A DNA stretch of 64,000 nt from Flavobacterium lotistagni (GCF_011392125.1 NZ_JAAJBU010000005.1:124001-188000), one strand, 5' to 3'; positions 24,618 through 34,630 are shown, counted from the stretch's first letter. Translations and numbers: made by a program. The notes: a model not told the origin generated them from the letters alone.

Positions 24618-27269
24618 TTAGAATAAAGTGATTTGCCCGTCGTCGTCGAGTTGGATGTTTGGGTCAATCGGTTCTGGGTCGGCTTCTGATGCTGTTACAA
24701 CGGGTTCAGGAACTTCTTCTGCCGGCGGCTCATAAGGCAACGGTTCTAGTAAGTTGACTTGTTTGAGTTTGTCGGTGGTGAGTTGGTTGCCGAGCGCCTT
24801 GAAACCTTTCACTGCAATGAACGCCTCGAGGTCGACCACCTGATTTTCTTTCTGTACGCCTTTGGATTTGGCAAAGACTAGTTCAGCTACCGGACGATAA
24901 TCGGTCGCGACGATTTCGAGTTGTGAATTCGGATGGTCGGTGATGAAACTTTCTTCCTTGCCTTCGTTCTCGACTAGAAAACGCTTCACATAATAACGCT
25001 CCTTTTCGCCATCGTAATAAATGGCCGAGATCGGTTTGTTCGGAATCCATTTTTCTAAAACCACCATATCTTCGTCAAAGTGCGTCGTGAGTTCAGGAAT
25101 AATGACTTTGAGTTTTCCGGTTTGGGAAATAACTAAAATTTTATCGCTCGGACGGAATTCGCCCAGTAGTTCGCCACGCGCGTCAGTATTGAGTTTCTGC
25201 ACCGTGTCATCGAACCAGATTTTCCTTGGCAGCAAAGTCGAGATTCCTTTTTCCTTGATTTCGATTTTCTTGATTGGATATTTGGTCACGAGATTGCCTT
25301 TGGAAGCGCGGCCTTTGATGGCGATGTTGGCGAAATCCAAATCCCATTTGAGTTTTTTGATACTGCCGACTTGACGAAGCAAAACGGTAATCACTTCCGC
25401 TTCTCCGTTCGGATTGGCCGTAAAGTAAAGCACTTGAGAACCTTTGGTTTCATTGGTCAGATCGTAAAGTTTATCGCGCGTCACACCCGAAACATTGAAC
25501 CGTTTAATGTAAGCCGGCCCGGATTTTCCATCCCGATAAATCATGTTGTAAATCGTGCGTTTGTCGCTTTTGTCGAATACCGCTACGTGAATGATGTCTT
25601 TGCCGACGAACTTCTTGTCATCTACTTTGGAAATCATCATGTTACCGTCGCGCAGGAACACGATAATGTCGTCAATGTCGGAACAATCGGTTACGTATTC
25701 GTCTTTTTTGAGGCCGGTGCCGATGAAACCTTCTTCGCGGTTGACGTAGAGTTTGGTATTTCTCAACACTACTTTGGTCGCTTCGATATCGTCGAAAATC
25801 CGCAGTTCGGTTTGGCGTTCGCGGCCTTTGCCGTACTTTTCTTTGAGTTTGGTAAAGTAAGCAATCGCGAAATCGGTTAAATGCTCCAAATCGTGTTTGA
25901 CTTGGGCTATATCGCCTTCGAGCGCGTCGATTTTGTCTTGGGCTTTGTTGCTGTCATACCTTGAAATCCGCATGATTTTGATTTCGGTCAGGCGCAAAAT
26001 ATCTTCTTCGGTAACGGCCCGTTTGAGCGGTTTGATAAATGGTTGCAAGCCTTTGTCGATGGCAGCAATAACGCCTTCTTTGGTGGTTTCTTCTTCTATC
26101 AGACGATAGATTCTGTTCTCGATGAAAATACGTTCGAGTGAAAGAAAATGCCACTGTTCTTCGAGTTCCGAAAGTTGGATTTCGAGTTCGCTTTTGAGCA
26201 AGCCGACGGTTCTTTCGGTAGAAATTTTAAGCATCTCCGAAACGCCGATGAAACGCGGTTTGTTGTCTTCGATGACGCAACCCAGCGGTGCTACCGAAGT
26301 TTCGCAAGCCGTGAAGGCAAACAGCGCATCGATGGTTTTATCAGGTGAAACTCCCGGATACAAATGGATTAAGATTTCAACTTCTGCCGCGGTATTGTCT
26401 TCGATTTTCTTGATTTTGATTTTGCCTTTTTCGTTGGCTTTCAAAATACTGTCGATCAGTGTAGTGGTATTGGTCGAAAACGGGATTTGCGTAATCGCTA
26501 AAGTGCTTTTGTCGATCTGGTTGATTTTGGCCCGAACCCGAACGCGTCCGCCGCGCATACCGTCGTTGTAATTTGAGACATCGGCAATTCCGGCGGTTTG
26601 GAAATCCGGAAAAATTTGGAACGATTTGCCTTTTAAGATTTTAATCGACGCATCAATCAGTTCGTTGAAATTGTGCGGCAACACTTTGGTCGATAAACCT
26701 ACCGCAATCCCTTCGGCGCCTTGTGCCAAAAGCAGTGGAAACTTCACCGGAAGATTGATCGGTTCGGCTTTACGTCCGTCGTAGGAAACGCCCCAATCGG
26801 TAATTTTCGGGCTGTAGATGACCTCGAGTGCAAACTTGGACAAACGCGCTTCAATATAACGCGAAGCCGCAGCGCCATCACCAGTGAGGATATTTCCCCA
26901 GTTTCCTTGGCAGTCGATGAGCAGTTCTTTCTGGCCAATTTGCACCATCGCATCGGCAATACTTTGGTCTCCGTGCGGATGGTATTGCATCGTGTGCCCA
27001 ACGACATTCGCGACTTTGTTGTAACGCCCGTCGTCGAGTTCTTTCAGCGAGTGCATGATACGGCGCTGTACGGGTTTGAAACCGTCTTCGATCGCCGGAA
27101 CCGCGCGTTCTAGAATAACATACGAAGCGTAATCAAGGAACCAATCCTTGTACATCCCGGTGACTTTGGTAATCGTATCGTCGGGGTTCACCTCGTCGTG
27201 CTCATAGAAGTGCTCGCCTTCGGAAGGTTTGCCGTCTTCGGGTAAAATGATATCTTCTTCTTCGTCCAT
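24618..27269 (-). CDS. parC: DNA topoisomerase IV subunit A
   Basis: The ATG at 27269 gives 883 residues; the frame also has a TTG three codons upstream. The breakage-reunion domain is complete, with catalytic Tyr138 (AAASRYIEARLS) and the helix-turn-helix carrying GHTMQYHPHGD. The C-terminal beta-pinwheel is followed by an acidic tail ending LDDDGQITLF. With ParE it decatenates and relaxes DNA. In the quinolone-pocket helix the usual serine (GyrA Ser83 position) is Gln102, while the acidic partner is kept (Asp106). parE lies upstream on the same strand, 158 bp away with a palindromic element between. Confidence 0.92.
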   Translation of the reverse strand: MDEEEDIILPEDGKPSEGEHFYEHDEVNPDDTITKVTGMYKDWFLDYASYVILERAVPAIEDGFKPVQRRIMHSLKELDDGRYNKVANVVGHTMQYHPHGDQSIADAMVQIGQKELLIDCQGNWGNILTGDGAAASRYIEARLSKFALEVIYSPKITDWGVSYDGRKAEPINLPVKFPLLLAQGAEGIAVGLSTKVLPHNFNELIDASIKILKGKSFQIFPDFQTAGIADVSNYNDGMRGGRVRVRAKINQIDKSTLAITQIPFSTNTTTLIDSILKANEKGKIKIKKIEDNTAAEVEILIHLYPGVSPDKTIDALFAFTACETSVAPLGCVIEDNKPRFIGVSEMLKISTERTVGLLKSELEIQLSELEEQWHFLSLERIFIENRIYRLIEEETTKEGVIAAIDKGLQPFIKPLKRAVTEEDILRLTEIKIMRISRYDSNKAQDKIDALEGDIAQVKHDLEHLTDFAIAYFTKLKEKYGKGRERQTELRIFDDIEATKVVLRNTKLYVNREEGFIGTGLKKDEYVTDCSDIDDIIVFLRDGNMMISKVDDKKFVGKDIIHVAVFDKSDKRTIYNMIYRDGKSGPAYIKRFNVSGVTRDKLYDLTNETKGSQVLYFTANPNGEAEVITVLLRQVGSIKKLKWDLDFANIAIKGRASKGNLVTKYPIKKIEIKEKGISTLLPRKIWFDDTVQKLNTDARGELLGEFRPSDKILVISQTGKLKVIIPELTTHFDEDMVVLEKWIPNKPISAIYYDGEKERYYVKRFLVENEGKEESFITDHPNSQLEIVATDYRPVAELVFAKSKGVQKENQVVDLEAFIAVKGFKALGNQLTTDKLKQVNLLEPLPYEPPAEEVPEPVVTASEADPEPIDPNIQLDDDGQITLF

Positions 27270-27326
27270 TTTATTCAAAGTCTGGAAGCTAATACTTCAG
27301 ACGTTATTTCTTGTTTAACAGATTTG

Positions 27327-27399
27327 CAGCCCGGATCGCAGCGGCATCCTTTTTCGCGCAATGCAATGGAGCGAAAAAGATATAGCGGAGAGCCGGAAA
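27327..27399 (+). repeat. Intergenic palindromic element C
   Basis: Ends CCCGGATCGCAGCGGCATCC and GATATAGCGGAGAGCCGGAA match element B; the inner stem is CTTTTTCGC/GCGAAAAAG. It lies between parC and parE, inside what would otherwise be an operon. Confidence 0.7.
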
Positions 27400-27427
27400 T
27401 GTCTGCCCAAACCCCAATTATTCATTA

Positions 27428-29290
27428 TTAATTCTCCTCAAGTACATCAATCTCGACCTTGAGATTGTTGATGATGAAATCCTGGCGGTCGGGTGTGTTC
27501 TTGCCCATGTAAAACGACAGCAACTGCTCAATCGACGCGGCTTTGTCGAGCATCACCGGATCTAGGCGGATGTCTTCTCCGATGAAATGCTTGAACTCGT
27601 CGGGCGAAATTTCACCCAAACCTTTGAATCGCGTGATTTCTGGCTTTGGCTTGAGTTTTTCGATCGCATTGACACGCTCTTCCTCGGAATAGCAGTAAAT
27701 CGTTTCTTTTTTATTTCTGACGCGGAACAGCGGCGTTTGCAGGATGTACAAATGCCCTTCTTTGATGAGTTCCGGGAAAAATTGCAGGAAAAACGTGATC
27801 AGCAGCAAGCGGATGTGCATTCCGTCAACGTCGGCATCGGTCGCGATTACGATGTTGTTGTAGCGCAGGTTTTCCATGTCGTCTTCGATGTCGAGCGCGG
27901 CTTGCAATAAGTTGAATTCCTCGTTCTCGTATACGATTTTCTTGCTCATACCGTAAGAATTCAGCGGCTTTCCACGCAAACTAAAAACAGCTTGGGTATT
28001 CACATCGCGCGATTTGGTAATGGAACCCGAAGCGGAATCTCCCTCGGTGATAAATAAAGTACTTTCGAGGTAACGCGGGTTTTTGATATCCGACAAATGC
28101 ACGCGGCAATCGCGCAGTTTTTTATTGTGCAGGCTCGCTTTCTTGGCGCGGTCTTTTGCCAGTTTTCTAATTCCGGAAAGTTCTTTTCTTTCGCGCTCGG
28201 CTTGCAAAATCTTGCGCAGAAGCAAATCCGCGGTTTCAGGGTTTTTATGCAGGAAATTGTCGAGCTTGTTCTTGATGAAATCATTGATGAACGTTCTGAC
28301 CGACGGCAAACCGACTTCCGAGCCCATTTCGGTCGAACCGAGTTTGGTCTTGGTCTGCGATTCGAAAACCGGCTCCATGACTTTGATGCTGATCGCACTT
28401 ACGATGGATTTGCGGATATCGGAAGGCTCAAAGCCTTTGTTGTAGAATTCGCGGATGGTTTTCACGATGGCTTCGCGGAAAGCCACCAAATGCGTTCCTC
28501 CTTGCGTGGTATTCTGGCCGTTCACGAACGAATGGTATTCCTCACTGTATTGAGATTTACTGTGCGTGATGGCCACTTCGATATCGTCACCGGAAAGATG
28601 GATGATCGGATAAACCATGTCTTCAATCGCGATATTCTCGTCGAGCAAATCTTTGAGTCCGTTGTCTGAAAAATACTTCTCGCCGTTGTAAATAATCGTG
28701 AGCCCAGTGTTGAGATAGCAATAATTCTTGAGCATTTTCACTACATACTCATTGCGGAATTTGTAGTTTTTGAAAATCGCTTCGTCGGGCGTAAAAATGA
28801 CTTTGGTTCCTTTGCGCTTGGTGGTTTCGACAACATCTTCTTCGAGCACCAGGTTTCCGGCGTTGAATTCTGCGGCTTTCTGTTTTTCGTCGCGAACGGA
28901 TTCCACGCGGAAATAATTCGACAAAGCATTGACCGCCTTGGTACCGACACCATTCAAACCGACCGATTTCTTAAACGCAAGTGAATCGTATTTACCGCCG
29001 GTATTCATTTTCGAAACCACATCGACGACTTTCCCCAGCGGAATCCCACGGCCGTAATCGCGCACCGAAACCGTCTTGTCTTTGATGGTCACTTCGATGG
29101 TTTTGCCGCTGCCCATGACGAACTCGTCGATACAGTTGTCTATCACTTCCTTGAGCAGGATGTAAATACCGTCATCAGGCGAAGAACCATCACCGAGTTT
29201 TCCGATGTACATACCGGGCCGCATCCGGATGTGTTCTTTCCAGTCGAGCGAGCGTATGTTGTCTTCGGTATATTGATTCTGTTCTGCCAT
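27428..29290 (-). CDS. parE: DNA topoisomerase IV subunit B
   Basis: 620 residues from the ATG at 29290. The GHKL ATPase part has [21 protein letters not shown] and [12 protein letters not shown]; the Toprim part has [13 protein letters not shown] with the catalytic glutamate, then [13 protein letters not shown]. It ends in a short tail without the extra GyrB insert. It supplies the ATPase half of topoisomerase IV with ParC downstream. The start is preceded by a short intergenic repeat of GTTG-words. GyrB of the same organism should lie elsewhere. Confidence 0.93.
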   Translation of the reverse strand: MAEQNQYTEDNIRSLDWKEHIRMRPGMYIGKLGDGSSPDDGIYILLKEVIDNCIDEFVMGSGKTIEVTIKDKTVSVRDYGRGIPLGKVVDVVSKMNTGGKYDSLAFKKSVGLNGVGTKAVNALSNYFRVESVRDEKQKAAEFNAGNLVLEEDVVETTKRKGTKVIFTPDEAIFKNYKFRNEYVVKMLKNYCYLNTGLTIIYNGEKYFSDNGLKDLLDENIAIEDMVYPIIHLSGDDIEVAITHSKSQYSEEYHSFVNGQNTTQGGTHLVAFREAIVKTIREFYNKGFEPSDIRKSIVSAISIKVMEPVFESQTKTKLGSTEMGSEVGLPSVRTFINDFIKNKLDNFLHKNPETADLLLRKILQAERERKELSGIRKLAKDRAKKASLHNKKLRDCRVHLSDIKNPRYLESTLFITEGDSASGSITKSRDVNTQAVFSLRGKPLNSYGMSKKIVYENEEFNLLQAALDIEDDMENLRYNNIVIATDADVDGMHIRLLLITFFLQFFPELIKEGHLYILQTPLFRVRNKKETIYCYSEEERVNAIEKLKPKPEITRFKGLGEISPDEFKHFIGEDIRLDPVMLDKAASIEQLLSFYMGKNTPDRQDFIINNLKVEIDVLEEN

Positions 29291-29426
29291 GGCGATTTTT
29301 AACAAGTGGTGCTAATATAAGGCATTCGAGCAGATTTTTAAAGCCGGAAATGGAGAAGTTATTAATAGGATATTGACAAAATAGTTGCTGGTTGATGGTT
29401 GTTGGTTGATGGTTTTTTTACGGAAA

Positions 29427-30407
29427 TCAAGGCACGATTTTATAAGCCGCGACCGACTGGTTATTGATAAAAATGGTGAGAAAACCACGATTCCTTTTGG
29501 TAATCGGAATGTCGAAATTGGTGAGCTCGCCTTCGCGTTTGACTTCGACCAAATGGCCTTGACCTTCGTTGCTAAAAACGTAGGCTACTTGTTGGTTTTC
29601 AGGCAAATTGGCGATACTAAAATGGATGTTGTCGGTTTCTTTGATCGAGAAAATGCCTTGCTCGGGCGAAAGGAATTCGTAACCCGATTTGAGATAACTG
29701 CCATAATACAAAGGCAAAGCAGCAAAATCTTCAGCGGTTTTATCGGTCATCAATTGACGTTTGTCGTCGGGGAAATGGTTCAGGAAGAAAAGACTTGGCG
29801 GTGTGAAAAAATAAGCATCGTTGAATTCCTGCAGCATTTTGCCCGATTCGAGATTCATCATGCCCGAAGCCCAAGTGACATCGATGAAGCGCCACTTCTC
29901 GCCTACCCGAACGGCGTTCCAAGCGTGGTCTTTGGCCAGAGGCATTTTCCCGATATGGTTCAGGCTGGTTTTGGAAGTGCCTAAAATCGTCATGCACTTA
30001 ATGCCGCAAAGTTCGCTGACTGTATGAAACAAAGCCGTGTAATCCTGGCAAACGCCTTTCTTAGTTTTGAGCAATTGGGCCGCACCATCACGACGGAATT
30101 GCATTTCTTTTTGCAATCGTTCTTGCTCAGAGGAAAACGAAAAAGCGACTTTAGGGTTCCGAGACTGCGATTGAAAAGCCTTCAAATCATAGCGTATGTT
30201 GAGCGCAATCCAGGTGAAAATGGCGCGGGCTTTTTCTTCGTCGGTAGTGAAATCGGCTTTAATTTTTTCTGCAAATTTCTCTGGCGAAGAGAATGATTTG
30301 GGGTAATTCTTTATCGCGTCGTCAATGGCTGCGTAATTTTGGGCGTAAGTGTTGGAGGCCAGCAAAAAGCAGCACACCCCAAGTAAATTCAGGAATTGTT
30401 TTTTCAT
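29427..30407 (-). CDS. Secreted transglutaminase-like (papain-fold) protein
   Basis: 326 residues from the ATG at 30407, giving a signal peptide (MKKQFLNLLGVCCFLLASNTYAQ). The transglutaminase-like triad is visible as Cys120 (KKGVCQDYT), His161 (KDHAWNAV) and Asp176 (RFIDVTWA). A beta-rich C-terminal region of about 110 residues follows. Such proteins in Bacteroidetes are thought to act as proteases or peptide cross-linkers in the periplasm; the substrate is unknown. It is followed by parE on the same strand after 136 bp. Confidence 0.82.
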   Translation of the reverse strand: MKKQFLNLLGVCCFLLASNTYAQNYAAIDDAIKNYPKSFSSPEKFAEKIKADFTTDEEKARAIFTWIALNIRYDLKAFQSQSRNPKVAFSFSSEQERLQKEMQFRRDGAAQLLKTKKGVCQDYTALFHTVSELCGIKCMTILGTSKTSLNHIGKMPLAKDHAWNAVRVGEKWRFIDVTWASGMMNLESGKMLQEFNDAYFFTPPSLFFLNHFPDDKRQLMTDKTAEDFAALPLYYGSYLKSGYEFLSPEQGIFSIKETDNIHFSIANLPENQQVAYVFSNEGQGHLVEVKREGELTNFDIPITKRNRGFLTIFINNQSVAAYKIVP

Positions 30408-30510
30408 GTTTTTTGGATGGAATGTCGAGGCAATCATGCCGTTTGAAAACGTTGCGAAAGACTTATTATTGCTTGATAATTTGCAGGTGGTAATTGATGG
30501 CTATTAACGC

Positions 30511-30655
30511 TTGCCCCGGATGGCAGCGGAAAGCATTTTTTTGACAAAGGTATTTTTTGTTGGTGTGAAAACGCGACCAACGGAAGCGCTTTTGACGGCA
30601 TTCAAAAAAAGCTTTGGCGGAAAAATCTTGTAGTGTACAGCCGGATTGGGCCCTG
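30511..30655 (+). repeat. Intergenic palindromic element D (long form)
   Basis: It starts GCCCCGGATGGCAGCGGAAA and ends ACAGCCGGATTGGGCCCT. Between them an outer stem pairs 30531-30544 with 30602-30614 around a bulged A at 30535, and the inside holds further short palindromic words. It resembles element G at 58202-58354 in both ends and in length. The 254-bp gap 30408-30661 contains nothing else. Confidence 0.6.
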
Positions 30656-30661
30656 AAAAAA

Positions 30662-32176
30662 CTACGGATGATAATACTTGCGCAGCTTCATATTGAGCTC
30701 TTTCGGGTTGAACGGCTTGATGATGTATTCGTTGATACCAATTTGCAGCGCGCGGTCGAGATAACCAAAAGAAGCAGAAGCCGTAAGGGCTATAATCGGG
30801 ATGAGTTTGTCGTCTTGACGAATGGTCGTGGTGGCTTCGTAACCGTCCATGACCGGCATAGACAAATCCATCAGGATAACGTCGTATTTATTGGCGCGGT
30901 ATTTCTCTACGCCGATTAGGCCATTTTCTGCCAAATCGACTTCGACTTCCCATTGGCCCATAATTTTCTGGGCAATTTTGATGTTGATCAGGTTATCTTC
31001 AACGAGCAAAACCTTGAGACCTCTGAGGTTCTGTTCTTTGTAATCTTCTTGCAAATCGTGGGTGTTGACGGCATTTTGCTTGAGGTCGATGGGCAAGTGC
31101 ATCGTGAAATAGAAGTTCGAACCGACGCCAATTTCGCTCTCGAATTTGATTTCCGAACCTAGCAGTGCGAGCAATTTTTTGGTAATTACCAAACCCAGTC
31201 CGGTGCCGCCGTATAAGCGCGATGTTTTGGTTTCGGCTTGGGTGAATTTCTCGAAAATGGATTGGAATTTGTCTTTCTCGATACCAATACCGTTGTCGAC
31301 AACCTCTACTTTAAAAGTAGAAAATTTGTTCTGCACCGCGATTTGTTTGAGCCGTATTTGAATATTGCCGTCGTAGGTGAATTTGACCGCATTAGACACC
31401 AAGTTGGTAATGATTTGGTTGATGCGCAACGGATCAGAAATCAGGTTGGGCACAAAATCAGCATCGACGACCACTTGGATTTTATTGAGATTTTCTGAAG
31501 CGCGCGCTTCCATCGATTTGGCGATTTGCTCGGCGAGTTGCACCAAATCAAAAGGGATTTTCTCGATATCGACTTTGCCGGCTTCGATTTTACTGAAGTC
31601 GAGAATGTCGTTGATGAGTAAGAATAAGTTCTGCGCCGAGTTTTTGAGGACTTCGATGTTTTCGTGGAAACTTTGCAGCGAGTTTTCTTTTTCCATGATG
31701 TAAATCAGTCCGATGATGGCGTTGAGCGGCGTGCGGATTTCGTGGCTCATGATCGAGAGGAAATCAGACTTGGCATCGTTTGCCTTTTTGGCATCGGCTA
31801 TGGAATCGAAGAGTTTTCGCTGGATATCGGCCTTGATTTCGATTTCTTTCTGAAGAATATGGATCAAATCTAGTAGGTTTTCATCGTCTAGCTCATGACC
31901 TTCCACGTCGAGTTGTTTGATGGCTTCAACGAGTTTTTGCTGAAAATAAACTCTTTTTTCGAGTTCGCCTTTGAGCTTGGCATTCATTTCAGCATATTCC
32001 TTGTCGTTGAGCTTAGCCGATTGCTCAAACAATTCCGCATCTTTCTCGTAATTCAAATAGGTTTGATTGACCGTTTTGAGAAAGGCAAGCAAGTCTGGGT
32101 TTTGCGCTACTAAATCCTCCGGGAGAAATTTATCAATTTGCCGTTTGAGGTTTTTGTGAAACATCGATTTGTCCAT
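30662..32176 (-). CDS. Soluble hybrid histidine kinase with receiver domain
   Basis: 504 residues from the ATG at 32176, without membrane segments. Residues 30-130 are a long coiled coil; HisKA has phospho-acceptor His145 (IMSHEIRTPLNAIIG), HATPase_c has TNLVSNAVKFTYDG, DNGIGI and GGTGLGLVITKKL. A receiver domain from about 380 has VLLVEDNLIN and the phospho-acceptor in DVILMDLSMPVMDG. It begins 2 bp after the stop of a FIST-domain protein, so FIST probably senses and hands a signal to this kinase. This resembles the NosP-NahK pair that responds to nitric oxide; that parallel is inference. No separate output protein is adjacent. Confidence 0.92.
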   Translation of the reverse strand: MDKSMFHKNLKRQIDKFLPEDLVAQNPDLLAFLKTVNQTYLNYEKDAELFEQSAKLNDKEYAEMNAKLKGELEKRVYFQQKLVEAIKQLDVEGHELDDENLLDLIHILQKEIEIKADIQRKLFDSIADAKKANDAKSDFLSIMSHEIRTPLNAIIGLIYIMEKENSLQSFHENIEVLKNSAQNLFLLINDILDFSKIEAGKVDIEKIPFDLVQLAEQIAKSMEARASENLNKIQVVVDADFVPNLISDPLRINQIITNLVSNAVKFTYDGNIQIRLKQIAVQNKFSTFKVEVVDNGIGIEKDKFQSIFEKFTQAETKTSRLYGGTGLGLVITKKLLALLGSEIKFESEIGVGSNFYFTMHLPIDLKQNAVNTHDLQEDYKEQNLRGLKVLLVEDNLINIKIAQKIMGQWEVEVDLAENGLIGVEKYRANKYDVILMDLSMPVMDGYEATTTIRQDDKLIPIIALTASASFGYLDRALQIGINEYIIKPFNPKELNMKLRKYYHP

Positions 32177-32178
32177 GG

Positions 32179-33321
32179 TTATGTTTCGTATAAAGTAGTA
32201 ATCGTCATGGTTTGATTGTGCAGTTCGCAAGCCACTTTATCTAAGGTTGGCGAAATTTCCCCGTAAGAATAAAAGCCGCACAGTAAAGTATTGGTACCGA
32301 ATGTTTCTCTGACTACTTCTAGTTCTTCTTCGATTCGGTCGTCTAAAACAATTCTTCGCCCGACACAACTGACCAACAGTGCTAACTGTCGGGTTTGCGA
32401 AGGCTCTTTCGCGATAGCTGCTGCAGCTTTGGCCGAGGCGTCAATGAGTTTATCGGTGTTTCCTTTCATGAATCGCACGAAGGAACCTTGGGGAATATTG
32501 CCCGCAAAGGTCATGGATTTGTTTTGTTCATCAATCGATAAAATGGTTCGCACCACTGAAGTATTGCTCTCTTTTTCTTTCATTGAAAGCGGAAAATAAA
32601 GTGAAGAACCCGGCAATTCATTGGCATATTTACCCAAATATTCTTTATATAAATCTAAGGCGTAGCGATCACCTATTTTATATAAGACATTTTTATCTGA
32701 CTCGGTAACTTCACGCTCTGGACCAAAATCGCCCCAACCGCCTTCGCAACCAAAACCAAAACGAATGGCATCTCCGTAAAATCCGACGGCTACAATTTTA
32801 CCTGAACTGGCATCTTGATTCAAACCTACTATGGTTTTCTCGAAAGCGTATTCGTCGCCGGCCAAACCTCCGAAAATGGGAATTCGCCTTTGGGTTTTCT
32901 CGATAAGTTCATTAATAAGTTCGGTGCCATTGACGTGACTGCCTTCGGATAAAATTAATATAGATTGAAGGTCGTCGGCATATAAATCTTTTTGGATTAA
33001 ATCTCCAAAATCATTCAGATTTGGATGCAAATTCACGTCGGTAACTACCGTTTTTATTTTGGTATTTTCGAACTGAATAGCCGTAGCTACTATCTCTTTT
33101 GCAATTTGACAATCATTGGAAATTTGCCCAGAAGAAGAACAAATCACGATTTGCGCTTGCGGAAAGGCTTCTTTCAAAACCCCATAAGGCTGAACCGCTT
33201 CAAGCAATGTTCTTTGTCCGAAGACTAAAACCAAATTGGCCTTGTTGGCTTCAAAGCCATCGATTTGGTATACTGGAGAGAATGCTTTAGAAGCGCTAAC
33301 AAGGATTTGCTTAAAGTACAT
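32179..33321 (-). CDS. FIST-domain sensor protein (NosP-like)
   Basis: 380 residues from the ATG at 33321. The FIST N domain spans about 25-215 (VVICSSSGQISND, IFGGLAGDEYAFEKTIVGL, VAVGFYGDAIRFGFG) and the FIST C domain about 220-365 (YALDLYKEYLG, GNTDKLIDASAKAAA, LLCGFYSYGEISP). FIST proteins are small-ligand sensors; one subgroup, NosP, binds haem and nitric oxide and controls a neighbouring histidine kinase. Here the kinase gene follows after 2 bp. Whether the haem histidine is present was not resolved by eye. Confidence 0.88.
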   Translation of the reverse strand: MYFKQILVSASKAFSPVYQIDGFEANKANLVLVFGQRTLLEAVQPYGVLKEAFPQAQIVICSSSGQISNDCQIAKEIVATAIQFENTKIKTVVTDVNLHPNLNDFGDLIQKDLYADDLQSILILSEGSHVNGTELINELIEKTQRRIPIFGGLAGDEYAFEKTIVGLNQDASSGKIVAVGFYGDAIRFGFGCEGGWGDFGPEREVTESDKNVLYKIGDRYALDLYKEYLGKYANELPGSSLYFPLSMKEKESNTSVVRTILSIDEQNKSMTFAGNIPQGSFVRFMKGNTDKLIDASAKAAAAIAKEPSQTRQLALLVSCVGRRIVLDDRIEEELEVVRETFGTNTLLCGFYSYGEISPTLDKVACELHNQTMTITTLYET

Positions 33322-33397
33322 GGGCAATAAAAAAAGTTTTGTTTATTGATACTAATCTGCATTATAAAGTAAAACATTGTAGTTGGAATAAACAAAA

Positions 33398-33423
33398 AAA
33401 CCCGTAAAATAATTTACAGGTTT
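33398..33423 (-). terminator. Terminator of ychF
   Basis: On the minus strand AAACCTGTAAA (33423-33413) pairs with 33408-33398 with one mismatch and is followed by a run of T. It separates ychF from the FIST/kinase operon. Confidence 0.75.
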
Positions 33424-33452
33424 GCATGATTCATTTTCACATGTGATTTTTC

Positions 33453-34547
33453 TCAAACGTTGAACCTGAAATGCATCACATCGCCGTCTTTAACGATGTA
33501 TTCTTTGCCTTCTACTCTGAGTTTTCCTGCTTCTTTAACTTTAGCTTCAGAGCCGTAAGCGACATAATCTTCGTAAGCGATGACTTCGGCGCGGATAAAA
33601 CCTTTTTCAAAATCGGTATGAATTACACCGGCTGCTTGCGGCGCTGTGGCTCCGATGTTGATGGTCCAGGCACGGACTTCTTTAACGCCAGCTGTAAAGT
33701 AAGTTTGTTGTTTCAATAATTTATAGGCCGCGCGGATTAATACTGAGGAGCCCGGCTCGGAAAGCCCCATGTCTTCGAGAAAAACTTGGCGTTCTTCGTA
33801 GCTTTCAAGTTCGGTAATATCGGCTTCGGCGCCTACAGACAATACGATTACTTCAGCGTCTTCGTCTTTGACAAGTTCGCGCACTTGGTCTACATATTTA
33901 TTGCCTTTCACAGCAGATGCTTCATCGACGTTGCATACATACAAAACCGGTTTTGAAGTAATCAGTTGGAAACTTTCCATCAATTCTTCTTCGTCGTTGT
34001 TTTGCGGCGCAACCGTTCTAGCTGATTTCGCTTGCAATAAAGCTTCACGAATTCTATCAAGAAACGCTTTTTCAACTTGGGCTTCTTTGTTTCCTGTTTT
34101 GGCAGCGCGGTTTACTTTTTCTAGGCGCTTATCGACAGTTTCCAAATCTTTGAGCTGGAGTTCGATATCGATGGTTTCCTTGTCGCGGATTGGATTGACA
34201 TTGCCATCGACGTGAACAATATTGTCATTATCGAAACAACGCAACACATGAATAATCGCATTACATTCGCGGATGTTGCCTAAAAACTGGTTGCCCAACC
34301 CTTCACCTTTGCTGGCGCCTTTAACTAGTCCGGCGATATCGACAATATCAACGGTTGCCATTTGAACACGTTCGGGTTTAACGAGTTCTTCCAGCTTGTT
34401 GATGCGCGGATCCGGCACGTTTACTACACCAATATTCGGCTCAATAGTACAAAACGGAAAGTTTGCACTTTGGGCTTTGGCATTCGACAAACAATTAAAT
34501 AAAGTTGATTTTCCTACGTTGGGCAATCCGACAATTCCTGCTTTCAT
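33453..34547 (-). CDS. ychF: Redox-regulated ATPase YchF (Obg-like)
   Basis: 364 residues, full length. The P-loop GLPNVGKSTLFN opens the protein; the G2/G3 region has DIVDIAGLVKGASKGEGLGNQF, and the specificity motif is NVDE instead of NKxD, which explains the preference for ATP over GTP. A coiled-coil insert lies at about 125-185 and the TGS domain closes the protein (GDVMHFRFNV). It binds ribosomes and affects oxidative stress responses in other bacteria. It is monocistronic with its own terminator. Confidence 0.95.
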   Translation of the reverse strand: MKAGIVGLPNVGKSTLFNCLSNAKAQSANFPFCTIEPNIGVVNVPDPRINKLEELVKPERVQMATVDIVDIAGLVKGASKGEGLGNQFLGNIRECNAIIHVLRCFDNDNIVHVDGNVNPIRDKETIDIELQLKDLETVDKRLEKVNRAAKTGNKEAQVEKAFLDRIREALLQAKSARTVAPQNNDEEELMESFQLITSKPVLYVCNVDEASAVKGNKYVDQVRELVKDEDAEVIVLSVGAEADITELESYEERQVFLEDMGLSEPGSSVLIRAAYKLLKQQTYFTAGVKEVRAWTINIGATAPQAAGVIHTDFEKGFIRAEVIAYEDYVAYGSEAKVKEAGKLRVEGKEYIVKDGDVMHFRFNV

Positions 34548-34596
34548 TTTCTTGGGTTAAAAAAGTGCGCAAATATACGTTTTAAAATGGTTTATG

Positions 34597-34630
34597 AAAC
34601 ACAGATTTCACAGATTTACACAGATTGAAA
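34597..34630. repeat. Word-like short repeat (CACAGATT)
   Basis: Three CACAGATT words, separated by T, TT or TTA spacers, in the gap upstream of ychF. It is similar in design to the CACGAATT array at 40011-40252. Confidence 0.55.
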
